Origin: JADKIH01 sp964595205
GTDB taxonomy: Bacteria > Bacteroidota > Bacteroidia > AKYH767-A > 2013-40CM-41-45
Direction of reading: 5' to 3'
Length of the DNA: 64,000 nt
Assembly (NCBI GenBank): GCA_964595205.1
Contig: CAZQOQ010000003.1
Coordinates: 1 to 64,000, forward strand
Within the stretch, counting starts at the first letter, position 1, and each line of letters begins with the position of its first letter. The translations under genes and the position numbers were made by a program. A model generated the notes under the pieces. That model had not been told where the DNA came from, searched no databases, and worked only from the letters and a program-made list of their open reading frames with translations. Below are positions 9,490-18,558 of the stretch, piece after piece.

Positions 9490-9634
9490 GGAATTCGTTG
9501 ATTCGTTGATTCGTTAATTAGTTGATTAGTTGATTGGATAATTGGATACTGAGTTTATTTTTTTGACTGTTTAAATTTTCTTTCCCAGGAGTTCATTAAC
9601 TAATTAACGAATCAACGAATTAACGAATTAATCA
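9490..9634. repeat. Inverted pair of 8-bp arrays in the nuoB-nuoC spacer
   Basis: The left arm (9490-9537) reads G(T/A)T(G/A)ATT(C/A/G) on the plus strand, about six octamers. The right arm (9591-9634) has the same octamers on the minus strand and begins at the nuoB stop codon. The arms can pair over roughly 35-40 bp with a few mismatches, with about 53 bp between them. The operon RNA would therefore carry a long stem between the nuoB and nuoC cistrons. Confidence 0.75.
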
Positions 9635-10138
9635 TCCGCCCGCTTGTATTTTTTGCTGCAGCGAGATCAATGCATGCAGCAATGCTTCCGGTCTGGGCGG
9701 ACAACCGGCAACGTATACATCTACGGGAATAACATGATCAGCTCCCTTCACTACCGAATAAGTATTATAGAAGAATGGGCCGCCTGATGTGGCGCATGCA
9801 CCCATTGCAATTACATATTTTGGATCTGGCATCTGGTCATAGAGGCGCTTAAGCACCGGTGCCATTTTATTTACGATTGTCCCGGCGATGATAATGACAT
9901 CTGCCTGGCGGGCGCTGGCTCGGGCGACTTCGAAACCGAACCTTGACCAGTCATATTTAGCGGAGGCCGTACTCATCATTTCGATGGCACAACAACTCGT
10001 TCCAAAAACCAGCGGCCAGAGTGAATTGGACCGTGCCCAGTTTATTACGTCATCAAGTTTGCTTACCAGAATTCCACCGCCGGGTGTCGGGTGAACCTGA
10101 CCCGGAAATGGTGTCTTATTCTCCTCCTTTACATCCAT
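9632..10138 (-). CDS. nuoB: NADH-quinone oxidoreductase subunit B (cluster N2)
   Basis: Peripheral-arm subunit binding the N2 4Fe-4S cluster that reduces quinone, 168 residues. The ligand set is visible: the tandem cysteines in FGTSCCAIEMM, the Cys of AMGACATSGG and the Cys of VAGCPPRPEALLHA. The gene starts inside the 3' end of nuoA (10-bp overlap), indicating translational coupling. It ends at the edge of the octamer array. Confidence 0.95.
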   Translation of the reverse strand: MDVKEENKTPFPGQVHPTPGGGILVSKLDDVINWARSNSLWPLVFGTSCCAIEMMSTASAKYDWSRFGFEVARASARQADVIIIAGTIVNKMAPVLKRLYDQMPDPKYVIAMGACATSGGPFFYNTYSVVKGADHVIPVDVYVAGCPPRPEALLHALISLQQKIQAGG

Positions 10139-10479
10139 TTCAAAGCACCTTTTCTATGAGCATAAAGAAAACCAAGGAATAAAATGAAAAGAAAAATCAG
10201 GATTTCAATCAGAGCCGGTATTCCTACTTCCTTTACCACTACTGCCCAGGGATAGAGAAATACGAGTTCAACATCGAAGATTAAAAAAAGAAGCGCGAAA
10301 AGATAATAGCCTACATTAAACTGTATCCACGACTGACCGATCGTTGGAATACCGCATTCGTAGGTCTGTCCTTTCTGTGCATTCTTTGAATGTCGTGATA
10401 AAAAATGAGAGACGAGTATTCCGCCACCCGCAAAGGCAATTCCACAAACGATAAGTACGATCAACGATCCAAGACCCAT
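10129..10479 (-). CDS. nuoA: NADH-quinone oxidoreductase subunit A
   Basis: Small three-helix membrane subunit and first gene of the nuo operon, 116 residues. The conserved loop YECGIPTIGQSW (family pattern YECGxxP) is present and carries the Cys exposed in the deactive state of complex I. It overlaps nuoB by 10 bp. A TACTTTTG -7 box lies about 45 bp upstream, so the operon promoter is probably there. Confidence 0.93.
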   Translation of the reverse strand: MGLGSLIVLIVCGIAFAGGGILVSHFLSRHSKNAQKGQTYECGIPTIGQSWIQFNVGYYLFALLFLIFDVELVFLYPWAVVVKEVGIPALIEILIFLFILFLGFLYAHRKGALKWM

Positions 10480-10524
10480 ATCACTTAAAAAATGAGACCT
10501 AAACTACTTCTTTTATTTTGGAAA

Positions 10525-10532
10525 CAAAAGTA
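10525..10532 (-). promoter_or_regulatory. Candidate -7 box of the nuo operon
   Basis: TACTTTTG on the minus strand matches the Bacteroidota consensus TAnnTTTG and lies 45 bp before the nuoA start. No good TTTG -33 element was found at the expected distance, so this rests on the -7 box and position only. Confidence 0.45.
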
Positions 10533-10614
10533 ATGAAAGGATTGGATGGATAAAAGCTGATTTTAATCATAAGAATTATTCGTGTGATTGTCCAAATGAG
10601 GACTATTACTATCC

Positions 10615-11340
10615 TTATCGCGTCAATACAATGTAGTCATTTATAACCTGCTGCAGAAATTCGGTTTCCCCCATCTCACCTCTTTCTATCTGCAAACGGT
10701 TGCTGACGATTTCAGCCATTTCTTCCAGGGCTTCCTTATGCGACTTATTCGGATACTTTTTTATTTCTTCGAGCGCTGTTTTGATAACTATCATCTGAGA
10801 CTCGTTCATCCGGATAACCTGTTTAAATACCGGTGTATAATCCTCAAGCGATCTTATTTTCTCTATCTGATGCAACCGTGGATTTTCGCCCGGCTTAATC
10901 TTTATTACCGCCGTATTGGCTACGATATCTCCAAGACGCTGTGATCTCAAAGTAGAAGTTATCAGGAACATTCCTATTCCGCCCAATGAAAAATAAATAT
11001 CCACAGGCCTGAAAATCCATCTTGCTATACTGTCCGACAATCTTATCTCATTCCCGTTCACTTTAACAATTTTTAGCCCGGTAATTTTTTTGCCCCACGA
11101 TTGACCGTTTCCGGATATTTCAGAGACCAATGAATAAAAGATAACGGTCGGGAACGAAGTGAAATATGGGGCCACTGACGCATACTGTGGCATGATCATA
11201 ACAAAACCTAAATATAATACAACAGAGATGAGGAAGATAAAGAGGGCGTCAAGCAAAAACGCTACAAAGCGATCCTGCAACCCTGCAAGCGGGTATTCAA
11301 TCGTTACGTTCTGGGTGGTAAGTATTTCCAATGTCCTCAT
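10615..11340 (-). CDS. RDD-family membrane protein
   Basis: RDD domain (about residues 18-150) with the defining Arg and Asp residues in LQDRFVAFLLDALF and further conserved positions in GQSWGKKITGLKIV, followed by a soluble helical tail of about 90 residues. I chose the ATG at 11340 (MRTLEILTTQNV), because the upstream in-frame TTG lies inside a -7 box. The gene diverges from the SpoIIM/DUF4129/MoxR/DUF58 operon. An RDD gene is a regular partner of that set in Bacteroidota. The function of RDD proteins is mostly unknown; transport has been proposed for some. Confidence 0.85.
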   Translation of the reverse strand: MRTLEILTTQNVTIEYPLAGLQDRFVAFLLDALFIFLISVVLYLGFVMIMPQYASVAPYFTSFPTVIFYSLVSEISGNGQSWGKKITGLKIVKVNGNEIRLSDSIARWIFRPVDIYFSLGGIGMFLITSTLRSQRLGDIVANTAVIKIKPGENPRLHQIEKIRSLEDYTPVFKQVIRMNESQMIVIKTALEEIKKYPNKSHKEALEEMAEIVSNRLQIERGEMGETEFLQQVINDYIVLTR

Positions 11341-11358
11341 CAGATCCGCATAATTATT

Positions 11359-11366
11359 CAAAAGTA
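11359..11366 (-). promoter_or_regulatory. Candidate -7 box for the RDD gene
   Basis: TACTTTTG on the minus strand lies 18 bp upstream of the ATG at 11340. It includes the first base of an upstream in-frame TTG, which argues against that TTG being the start. No convincing -33 element is visible. Confidence 0.45.
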
Positions 11367-11424
11367 AGTTTTACATTCGTTTAATAAAATATAATCAGGC
11401 CATTACTGCCTTCCAGCGGTTTTC

Positions 11425-13224
11425 ATGAGGGAAAAATTTTTCATATCACAAAACAAAGAGAAGTGGAAAGAACTTGAAGATCTCCTGAAAGAAAAGAAAA
11501 AGGATCCTGATAAACTAACCAGGCTTTTTATCCAGGTAACCGACGATCTTTCATATGCCCGGACATACTATCCCAACCGTTTTGTCAGGCTTTACCTGAA
11601 TGGTATTGCGCAGCAGTTGTTTTACCTGATATATCGTAATCGTCAGGGACGCAGGAATAAATTCTTCTATTTCTGGAAGGAAGAACTGCCGCGACTTATA
11701 TTTACCTCCAGGAAAGTTTTACTGTTCAGCTTCTGCCTCTTCATTCTCTCATTTGGAATTGGCGCTTTATCATGTGCAAACGATCCCGAATTCGCTTCGG
11801 TAATTCTGGGTGAAAATTACATGGAAATGACCATGGAAAACATCCGGAAAGGAGATCCCATGGCCGTTTATAAAAAAGTAAATGAAGTTGACATGTTTCT
11901 CGGAATTACTTTCAATAACCTTTGGGTCAGTTTCCTTGTTTTCATCCTCGGCATCTTCTATTGCATCGGAAGCATAGGCTTACTCATGTACAATGGCATC
12001 ATGATAGGCGTATTCCAGTATTTCTTTTTCAAACAGGGTCTTTTGCTCACCTCTTCACTTACGATCTGGCTGCATGGAACCCTGGAAATATCCGCAATGA
12101 TCATCGCTTCGGCGGCGGGAATTACGATGGGTAGGGGATTAATTTTTCCCGGCACGCACACGAGGTTTCAGTCGTTTTTTATCAGCGCCCGCACCGGTTT
12201 GAAAATACTGCTCGGGATCATGCCTGTCATCATCCTGGCGGCCATCATCGAAAGTTTTCTTACGAGGTATACTGACGTCCCTGCTTTTATAAAAGCCCTG
12301 CTGATCCTTTTCTCGCTGGCATTTATCATCATCTACTTTGTAATCTATCCTTACAGGAAAAGCAGGGATAAATATCTCATCGAAAATGAATCCGGAATTC
12401 CGCCTCTGAGAGAGACTCCTTTTAATTTCATGGAAATACATTCAAACGGAACCATCTTCGCCGGAATGTTTTCATTCTATAAAAAAATTCTCAGCAGTGT
12501 CCTGAAATGGTCGCTCGCACTGAGTGTGGCCGCATCCGCAGCCGGCTATTTCATAATCAGGAACTATTATAACTATCTATATTCAGGCAGCACGACCATG
12601 CTTCTTAAGATTTTTAATTATTCGGATTATCCTGTCTTTTATGTTATAAACACCCTGCTGTTTTCCGTCATAATTTTTATTTCGATGAAAATTATATCCG
12701 AAAAAGCCGATCCTGTATTTAAACCCGGGAAAAGTTCATTTCTAAAGACAATCTTTTTTTCTGCATTCCTTAATTCATTTTTCTTTCTCAGCGGCTGGCT
12801 CTCGGTCTGCCTCGTGATCGTTGTCGGGCCATTTTTTATGCAGTGGCTTTCTGTCAGTTTTTTTGAGCGCAAGAACATCCTGGATTCCATCGTGAGGAGC
12901 TTCATTCTGCTCGATACGGCACTTGGAAAAGCCTGGGGACTCTTCCTCGTCACACTCGTTTCCGGCATCCTATATTTCTTCATCCTCGACACTCCGCTTT
13001 TCAGGCTGTACAGGCAAATTATCGGATGGAATTTTTCTTTCAGTGAAAATACCCTTGCTGTCATTAATATAATGCTGAACTTCTTTATCGTCGATTTCCT
13101 GCTGCTTGTCATTTTACCCACCATAATCATCGCGAATTTCCTTGAATACTTTACACTACGCGAAATCTGCGAGTCAAACGGGCTGAAGAAGAGAATCCGG
13201 ACTTTAATAAAATCTGATTCATGA
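11425..13224 (+). CDS. SpoIIM-like (DUF95) integral membrane protein with long C-terminal membrane extension
   Basis: 599 residues. The N-terminal two thirds match stage II sporulation protein M-like (DUF95) proteins: an amphipathic N-terminal region with SYARTYYPN, then helices including GIMIGVFQYFF and the conserved LTIWLHGTLEISAMIIASAAG. The organism is not expected to sporulate, and in Bacteroidota this family sits in MoxR/DUF58 clusters. Residues from about 350 add at least four more helices beyond the common domain of about 330 residues. It overlaps the next gene by 4 bp (ATGA). Its role is unknown; a membrane scaffold or transporter for the MoxR system is an inference. Confidence 0.85.
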   Translation: MREKFFISQNKEKWKELEDLLKEKKKDPDKLTRLFIQVTDDLSYARTYYPNRFVRLYLNGIAQQLFYLIYRNRQGRRNKFFYFWKEELPRLIFTSRKVLLFSFCLFILSFGIGALSCANDPEFASVILGENYMEMTMENIRKGDPMAVYKKVNEVDMFLGITFNNLWVSFLVFILGIFYCIGSIGLLMYNGIMIGVFQYFFFKQGLLLTSSLTIWLHGTLEISAMIIASAAGITMGRGLIFPGTHTRFQSFFISARTGLKILLGIMPVIILAAIIESFLTRYTDVPAFIKALLILFSLAFIIIYFVIYPYRKSRDKYLIENESGIPPLRETPFNFMEIHSNGTIFAGMFSFYKKILSSVLKWSLALSVAASAAGYFIIRNYYNYLYSGSTTMLLKIFNYSDYPVFYVINTLLFSVIIFISMKIISEKADPVFKPGKSSFLKTIFFSAFLNSFFFLSGWLSVCLVIVVGPFFMQWLSVSFFERKNILDSIVRSFILLDTALGKAWGLFLVTLVSGILYFFILDTPLFRLYRQIIGWNFSFSENTLAVINIMLNFFIVDFLLLVILPTIIIANFLEYFTLREICESNGLKKRIRTLIKSDS

Positions 13225-13880
13225 AGTGGATATTCATCCTGGCGCTACTTAACATTCCGCAACTTTTATCGGCCGGAATTGTTGTCGATACTAATTACAC
13301 AACGGTAAAACATTTCAATGAAAAGGACTGGCAGAAATTTACAGAGGATCACGAATATGAAGCTGGAAAAAATATTTCAACGGGAAAACGAAGGCCCTTT
13401 GACTTTCCGGCATGGATCAGATATTTTTTCTATGCAGTTTTAACCGCACTCCTTGCATTTATCATTTATAAACTGGCAATTACTTTCACATCGCCCGCCA
13501 ATAGAAAGTTAAATCCGGCAACAGTGCAACATTTTGCCGAAGAAGAAGAACATGCATCGTTTGATTATACAGACCTGGAAAAAAAACTCGCCACAGCCAT
13601 ACAGAATTCTGACTACCGGAATGCGATTCGCTTAAGTTTTCTCATAGCGATCCGTGAATTGTCCGTTGCCGGCCTGATTATCGCCGCCCGCGATAAAACG
13701 AATTACGAATACCTGCGGGAGTTGAAGTCACACCCGGTTACCGGCCTCTTCTCCGATATCACACTCACCTTCGAAAAGACCTGGTATGGAGAAATCAATT
13801 CTTCTCCTGAAGAATATTCCACTTTCGAAGATAAATTTACCAAATTACGTTTGCTGATAAATAATAGCGTTGCTGAATAA
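13221..13880 (+). CDS. DUF4129-domain protein, single-pass membrane
   Basis: 219 residues: a signal peptide (about 1-18), a short periplasmic part, one membrane helix (about 68-90) and a helical cytoplasmic domain typical of DUF4129 (YRNAIRLSFLIAIREL and the later TFEKTWYGE). It starts in a 4-bp overlap with the SpoIIM-like gene and is followed after 5 bp by the DUF4350 gene. Function unknown; consistently found with MoxR ATPases and DUF58 proteins. Confidence 0.8.
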   Translation: MKWIFILALLNIPQLLSAGIVVDTNYTTVKHFNEKDWQKFTEDHEYEAGKNISTGKRRPFDFPAWIRYFFYAVLTALLAFIIYKLAITFTSPANRKLNPATVQHFAEEEEHASFDYTDLEKKLATAIQNSDYRNAIRLSFLIAIRELSVAGLIIAARDKTNYEYLRELKSHPVTGLFSDITLTFEKTWYGEINSSPEEYSTFEDKFTKLRLLINNSVAE

Positions 13881-13885
13881 CCGCC

Positions 13886-15160
13886 GTGCAGTCCATTACT
13901 AAAAAATATCTTTTCATTTCGTTATTACTGGTAGCAGCAGTTACGGCTATTTTCATTTTTCTGAACAGCATGACGAACTGGGATGAAACCTATAACATGA
14001 ACAGCAATGAGCCCTACGGTCTCGATGTGATTTCACAGTTACTGGAACACAGAACCGGTGAAGGAAAATTTCATGTGATCAGACAAATCTCCGATTCATC
14101 GGTACAGAAGTTTTCCTCAGCGAAGAAAATGAATTATGTATTTATTGGCGACAACTATCTTGCTGATTCGGCGGATATCGAACAATTGTTAAACTTTGTC
14201 GATAGCGGTAACACGGCATTCCTTTCCGCCAACACCTTTCCCGATGAGATTACCAATTTGCTCACATTCGAAACGGCCGATTCCAGCGGCGAAGAAGTCG
14301 AATACTACTATAACGATGTCTTCAGGTATCAAAAGGACAGCATCGCAAAGTTAAATTTTCCGGGCCCGCTGAAGTCGAAAGAAAATTTAACACTCAAATA
14401 TATTTTCCGGGGAATAATTGTGCCCTATCAGTGGCAATTTATCGACAGTACTGTTTTTGATTTCAATGCAGATGATCTCTTCGTACTCGGCTCGATGAAT
14501 GAAAAAATAAATTTCATAAGGATAGAATTTGGACAAGGCGATCTGTTCATTCATTGCACGCCGCTGGCTTTCACAAATTATTTTATCGTCGCCGGTCATG
14601 GGCGGGAATATGCCGAAAAAGTTTTTTCCGTGATTGGCGATGGAGATATTATCTGGGACGAATACAATAAACTACCTAAATACTCGCATCAACTCGGGAA
14701 TGCCGGAAGCTCTTCAGCCGGTCCTCTGATGTTCATTCTTTCACGGGAAAGCCTTCGCTGGAGCTGGTATCTGGCACTGTTTTTCATTACTCTCTATGCA
14801 ATTTTCATCGGTAAGCGCCGGCAGCGAATCATTCCCGTCGTTGAACCAGACAAAAACACATCTCTCGAATATGCCAGAACCGTTGGCAAGCTCTATTACC
14901 TGGAGAGGGATCATCGTGCGGTGTGCCTGCATAAGATGAAACATTTCCAGGCATTTTTGAGAAACCGTTATTTTATTTTAACTACGCAGAGAAATCAGGA
15001 GATGATCGACAGGTTGTCGATGGTTTCCGGCGTTAACAAGGAATTAGTCAGCGACATATTCAACCAGTTTGCACTTATGAATGTTGCCACTGAGTTAAGT
15101 GACGAAGAGCTGATCAGGTTTCATGATTCGCTGACAAGATTTTATAAAGAATGCATATAA
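13886..15160 (+). CDS. DUF4350-domain membrane protein
   Basis: 424 residues, GTG start. One N-terminal membrane helix (about 6-25) is followed by a periplasmic domain that reads as a GATase-like DUF4350 domain (YVFIGDNYLADSADIEQLLNFV, then DSGNTAFLSANTFP). A second helix lies near residue 295, and a cytoplasmic helical tail includes YLERDHRAVCLHKMKHFQ. This is the Bacteroidota arrangement in which DUF4350 and DUF4129 precede MoxR. The substrate or ligand is unknown. Confidence 0.75.
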   Translation: MQSITKKYLFISLLLVAAVTAIFIFLNSMTNWDETYNMNSNEPYGLDVISQLLEHRTGEGKFHVIRQISDSSVQKFSSAKKMNYVFIGDNYLADSADIEQLLNFVDSGNTAFLSANTFPDEITNLLTFETADSSGEEVEYYYNDVFRYQKDSIAKLNFPGPLKSKENLTLKYIFRGIIVPYQWQFIDSTVFDFNADDLFVLGSMNEKINFIRIEFGQGDLFIHCTPLAFTNYFIVAGHGREYAEKVFSVIGDGDIIWDEYNKLPKYSHQLGNAGSSSAGPLMFILSRESLRWSWYLALFFITLYAIFIGKRRQRIIPVVEPDKNTSLEYARTVGKLYYLERDHRAVCLHKMKHFQAFLRNRYFILTTQRNQEMIDRLSMVSGVNKELVSDIFNQFALMNVATELSDEELIRFHDSLTRFYKECI

Positions 15161-15167
15161 CGATATT

Positions 15168-16151
15168 ATGGAAGAACAATCACATGAAAGTCAGCTGGAA
15201 ACTGAGTTAAACAGATTCAGTGCGGCGATATACCAGGTTAAAAACGAAATAAGAAAAGTTGTTGTCGGGCAGGATGAGGCAGTGGACCTCATGCTCGCCG
15301 GCCTGCTCAGCGGCGGACACGTGCTGCTCGAAGGAGTGCCGGGCATTGCGAAGACGCTGCTGGCAAAAATGCTTGCAAGATGCCTGTCGGTTCACTTCAG
15401 CCGTATACAGTTTACGCCTGATCTCATGCCGACTGACGTGACTGGAACGACGGTCTTTAACACGCAGAAGTCGGAATTCACTTTTAACAAAGGTCCGGTC
15501 TTCTCGAATTTTGTCCTCATTGACGAGATCAACCGTGCGCCGGCGAAAACCCAGGCTTCGTTGTTCGAAGTCATGGAAGAACGTCAGGTTACGGTCGACG
15601 GACAAACACATGAGATGATCTTTCCTTTTTTTGTGATAGCAACCCAGAACCCGATCGAACAGGAAGGCACCTATAAGTTACCCGAAGCTCAACTCGACCG
15701 GTTCATCTTCAGGATAAAGATGGAGTATCCTTCACTGGAAGAAGAGAAGATGATATTGCACCGCTTCAGCGAAGATTTCAAGATGGCGCAGGTAAACAGC
15801 GTTATGCAGGTGATGTCGCCAGGAGATCTTTCTCAATTTCAGTCGCTGATTGAGAAAGTACACATCAAGGACGAGCTGATCGATTACATAGCAAAGATCA
15901 TTTTCTCCACACGCAATCATGGTTCGATCTTCCTCGGAGCCTCTCCGAGAGCATCACTGGCCATTCTGAAAACTTCCAAAGCCATAGCCGCTGTTTCGGG
16001 CAGGTCGTTTGTTATTCCGGACGACATACGGAGAGTCGCACTTCCGGTACTCAATCATCGCATTTTACTTACACCGGAAAAAGAGATGGAAGGAACAACA
16101 CCGGAAAATATCATCAGCGAGATCACACAGAATATAGAAGTTCCGAGGTGA
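15168..16151 (+). CDS. MoxR-family AAA+ ATPase
   Basis: 327 residues. Walker A is GVPGIAKT (56-63) and Walker B is FVLIDE (115-120). Sensor 1 is in ATQNPIEQEGTY, with the arginine-finger region after it and the C-terminal lid (GASPRASLAIL). MoxR ATPases are chaperone-like remodellers that act with vWA-type partners on envelope or metal-enzyme assembly. Its partner here is the DUF58 protein encoded immediately downstream with a 4-bp overlap. The target is not known from sequence. Confidence 0.93.
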   Translation: MEEQSHESQLETELNRFSAAIYQVKNEIRKVVVGQDEAVDLMLAGLLSGGHVLLEGVPGIAKTLLAKMLARCLSVHFSRIQFTPDLMPTDVTGTTVFNTQKSEFTFNKGPVFSNFVLIDEINRAPAKTQASLFEVMEERQVTVDGQTHEMIFPFFVIATQNPIEQEGTYKLPEAQLDRFIFRIKMEYPSLEEEKMILHRFSEDFKMAQVNSVMQVMSPGDLSQFQSLIEKVHIKDELIDYIAKIIFSTRNHGSIFLGASPRASLAILKTSKAIAAVSGRSFVIPDDIRRVALPVLNHRILLTPEKEMEGTTPENIISEITQNIEVPR

Positions 16152-17482
16152 AGTCTGTACTGAAAAACCTTTATTTACCCACACGCTTTTTCCTTGCAGG
16201 CGGAGTATTGATATTCATGTTCGTGACCGGCTTCGTTTATACATGGATGTTCACCGTTGCGCGAATTGCCGCACTGCTGTTTTTTGCCACAGTGTTTGCG
16301 GATATTATTTTATTGTTCAGGAAAAATACAAAACTCACCTGCACCAGGACTTTACCGAATTTACTCTCATTGTCTGATGAAAATAATGTGCTTCTCACCA
16401 TTACCAACGGTTCGTCGCTTGCATTTAAAGTATCGGTGATTGAAGAACTCCCCGATCAATTCCAGGAGCGAAAATTCAATATGAGACTTGACCTGCGGCC
16501 CGGAGAAAACAGGAAAATAAAATATCAGCTTAGACCGCTTACGCGGGGAGAATATAAATTCGGAAATACGATTTTATTTATTTCGTCATTGATTGGATTA
16601 GCCGAGAGAAGAGTGATTTTTCAAACAGAGAAAATTGCTTCAGTATATCCATCGATCATTCAGATGAAGCGTTTTGAATTACAGATCTTCCCGCGAGTCG
16701 GGCAATTCCAGGGCGTAAGAAAGTTACACAGGCTGGGACACAGCTATGAATTTGAACAGATCAGGAATTACGTTCAGGGCGATGATTACCGAAGCATTAA
16801 CTGGAAGGCAACCGGCAAGAGGGGTTCACTGATGGTAAATCAGTATGAAGACGAACGTGCCCAGCAGGTATATTTCATCATAGATAAGAGCAGGAGCATG
16901 CGAATGCCGTTTAACGGACTGAGCCTGCTGGATTATGCGATCAATACCACGCTTTCTGTTGCAAACATTACACTGCGCAAGCAGGATCGGGCGGGTCTCA
17001 TTACTTTTTCGAAGACAATCGATACGTTTATCAGGGCAGACAGAAATTATTTACAATTAAAAAAAATTCTGGGCCAGTTATACAGGATAAAGGAAAACCC
17101 GTATGAATCAAATTTTGAACTTTTGTATTCAGCAATCAGAAATTCGATTTCAGCAAGGAGCCTCCTGATCCTCTATACAAACTTCGAAAGCATCTACGCA
17201 ATGGAGAGGATCCTGCCTGTTTTAAGAAAGTTAAACAGGCAGCACCTGTTGCTCATCGTTTTTTTTGAAAATACGGAGTTAAAAAAATTTGCCGGAGAAG
17301 AATCGACCGACATCAGGGAAATATATTATCGTATGGCGGCTTCGAAAATAATCGATGAAAAAGAACAGATCGTTTACCAGTTAAAACTTTACGGCATCCA
17401 GGCAATACAGACTACTCCCGAAAAACTCACGGTGAATGTTCTGAATAAATACCTCGAATTGAAGGCACGCGGAATGATTTGA
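16148..17482 (+). CDS. DUF58 protein with vWA/MIDAS-like domain
   Basis: 444 residues, GTG start overlapping the MoxR stop (GTGA). Two N-terminal membrane helices (about 10-55), a beta-rich middle part, then the DUF58 signature GDDYRSINWKATGKRG and a vWA-like fold with the MIDAS motif DKSRSM. It is the usual partner of MoxR ATPases: MoxR is thought to remodel the vWA protein or its client. It ends the operon; the next gene converges after 123 bp in which I see no strong terminator. Confidence 0.9.
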   Translation: MKSVLKNLYLPTRFFLAGGVLIFMFVTGFVYTWMFTVARIAALLFFATVFADIILLFRKNTKLTCTRTLPNLLSLSDENNVLLTITNGSSLAFKVSVIEELPDQFQERKFNMRLDLRPGENRKIKYQLRPLTRGEYKFGNTILFISSLIGLAERRVIFQTEKIASVYPSIIQMKRFELQIFPRVGQFQGVRKLHRLGHSYEFEQIRNYVQGDDYRSINWKATGKRGSLMVNQYEDERAQQVYFIIDKSRSMRMPFNGLSLLDYAINTTLSVANITLRKQDRAGLITFSKTIDTFIRADRNYLQLKKILGQLYRIKENPYESNFELLYSAIRNSISARSLLILYTNFESIYAMERILPVLRKLNRQHLLLIVFFENTELKKFAGEESTDIREIYYRMAASKIIDEKEQIVYQLKLYGIQAIQTTPEKLTVNVLNKYLELKARGMI

Positions 17483-17605
17483 AGTTGTCTCACCACGGTT
17501 TACAGACCAAGATCTTATCTCATTGGAAAATGCGCATAAATTTTCATGGCCGTGTCGAAACAGTGTCCGATGGCTCACTGAAATCCGTCTCCTGATTGAC
17601 AGGAA

Positions 17606-18085
17606 CTATTCTCCCATCACCACATAGGTACCGGCCATCTTATCATGGAGCGCCTGCTTTTTCGGATCGAAGCCGGCCATGATAAAACCGATAAGTAAAA
17701 TGATCGTTGAAACAATTTTCGCAAAGTAACGACCGGTGGCATTTAGAAATGTGATCCTGTTGCCTTCGAGGCTCGTCACTTTCATATTCAGCGCAATCTT
17801 GCCGATGGTGCCCTGCTTACTGCTGCTTTCCATCAATGAAAAATACAGCCAGTTTATAACGACCAGGACCAGCATGTACGGGAAAAAAGATGCAGGCAGA
17901 ACGGGCTGACCTTCATCTCCGATGGTTGGATTAAACATAATCGAAGCAAAGAAAGAATAGGTGACGAACGACTGGACGATTCCAATCACTATTCCATCGA
18001 TTATATAGGCTACAAACCGAATCCAGAAGCCTGCATATTTAACAGGCCTGGATCCGACCTGAACAGAATCAAGAGTTGTTTCCAT
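17606..18085 (-). CDS. RDD-family membrane protein (short)
   Basis: 159 residues with three to four helices. The RDD residues are in GFWIRFVAYIIDGIVIG, and the second half has SSKQGTIGKIALNMKV and KKQALHDKMAGTYVV. It lacks the soluble tail of the RDD protein at 10615-11340. It lies 11 bp downstream of msrB on the same strand, so the two are probably co-transcribed. No function is assigned. Confidence 0.88.
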   Translation of the reverse strand: METTLDSVQVGSRPVKYAGFWIRFVAYIIDGIVIGIVQSFVTYSFFASIMFNPTIGDEGQPVLPASFFPYMLVLVVINWLYFSLMESSSKQGTIGKIALNMKVTSLEGNRITFLNATGRYFAKIVSTIILLIGFIMAGFDPKKQALHDKMAGTYVVMGE

Positions 18086-18096
18086 GATTTTAGAGT

Positions 18097-18489
18097 TTAT
18101 TTATCTTTTTCAAAGTTCAATGATAATGAATTTACACAATATCGTGCTCCCGTATCAGTGGGGCCATCATCGAAGAGATGACCTAAATGTGAACCACAAC
18201 GCGCACACAGGATTTCTGTACGTATCATTCCATGTGAGGTGTCCCTTTTTGTAATGATCTTCCCTCCTGCTATTTCCCTGTCAAAGGATGGCCATCCACA
18301 CCCTGAATCGAATTTCATGTCGGATGTAAAAAGTTCATTCCCGCAGGCAGCACAGACGTATACACCCTTCTCCTTGTTTAAATAATATTTTCCAGTGAAC
18401 GGTCGTTCCGTGCCTTTTTCCCTGAGAACATGGTATTGTTCTGGTGATAATTCTTTCTTCCACTCTTCTTCTGTTTTATTTATTTCCAT
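18097..18489 (-). CDS. msrB: Peptide-methionine (R)-S-oxide reductase
   Basis: Reduces the R-epimer of methionine sulfoxide in proteins. From the ATG at 18489 the protein has 130 residues with zinc-binding pairs C46/C49 and C95/C98, the DSGCGWPSF motif, and catalytic Cys118 in ARYCVNSLSLNF. I prefer this start because cytosolic family members begin with a very similar NKTEEEWKKELSPEQ. An in-frame start at 18558 would add 23 hydrophobic residues without a clear cleavage site and would touch the divergent gene's start. Confidence 0.92.
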   Translation of the reverse strand: MEINKTEEEWKKELSPEQYHVLREKGTERPFTGKYYLNKEKGVYVCAACGNELFTSDMKFDSGCGWPSFDREIAGGKIITKRDTSHGMIRTEILCARCGSHLGHLFDDGPTDTGARYCVNSLSLNFEKDK

Positions 18490-18558
18490 AGTTTTGCAGC
18501 ATAAGTGAAAAAGCATCATATTCGTTAACAGAATAAAACTAAATAAAAAAAATATCAA

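Noticed and set aside
7906..10479. Hidden nuoE, nuoF or nuoG in other frames
   Set aside because: Gaps are too small and no flavin or thioredoxin-like 2Fe-2S motif appears in any frame between nuoA and nuoH.
11341..11361. TTG start for the RDD protein
   Set aside because: The TTG at 11361 lies within a TACTTTTG box, and family proteins begin near the ATG at 11340.
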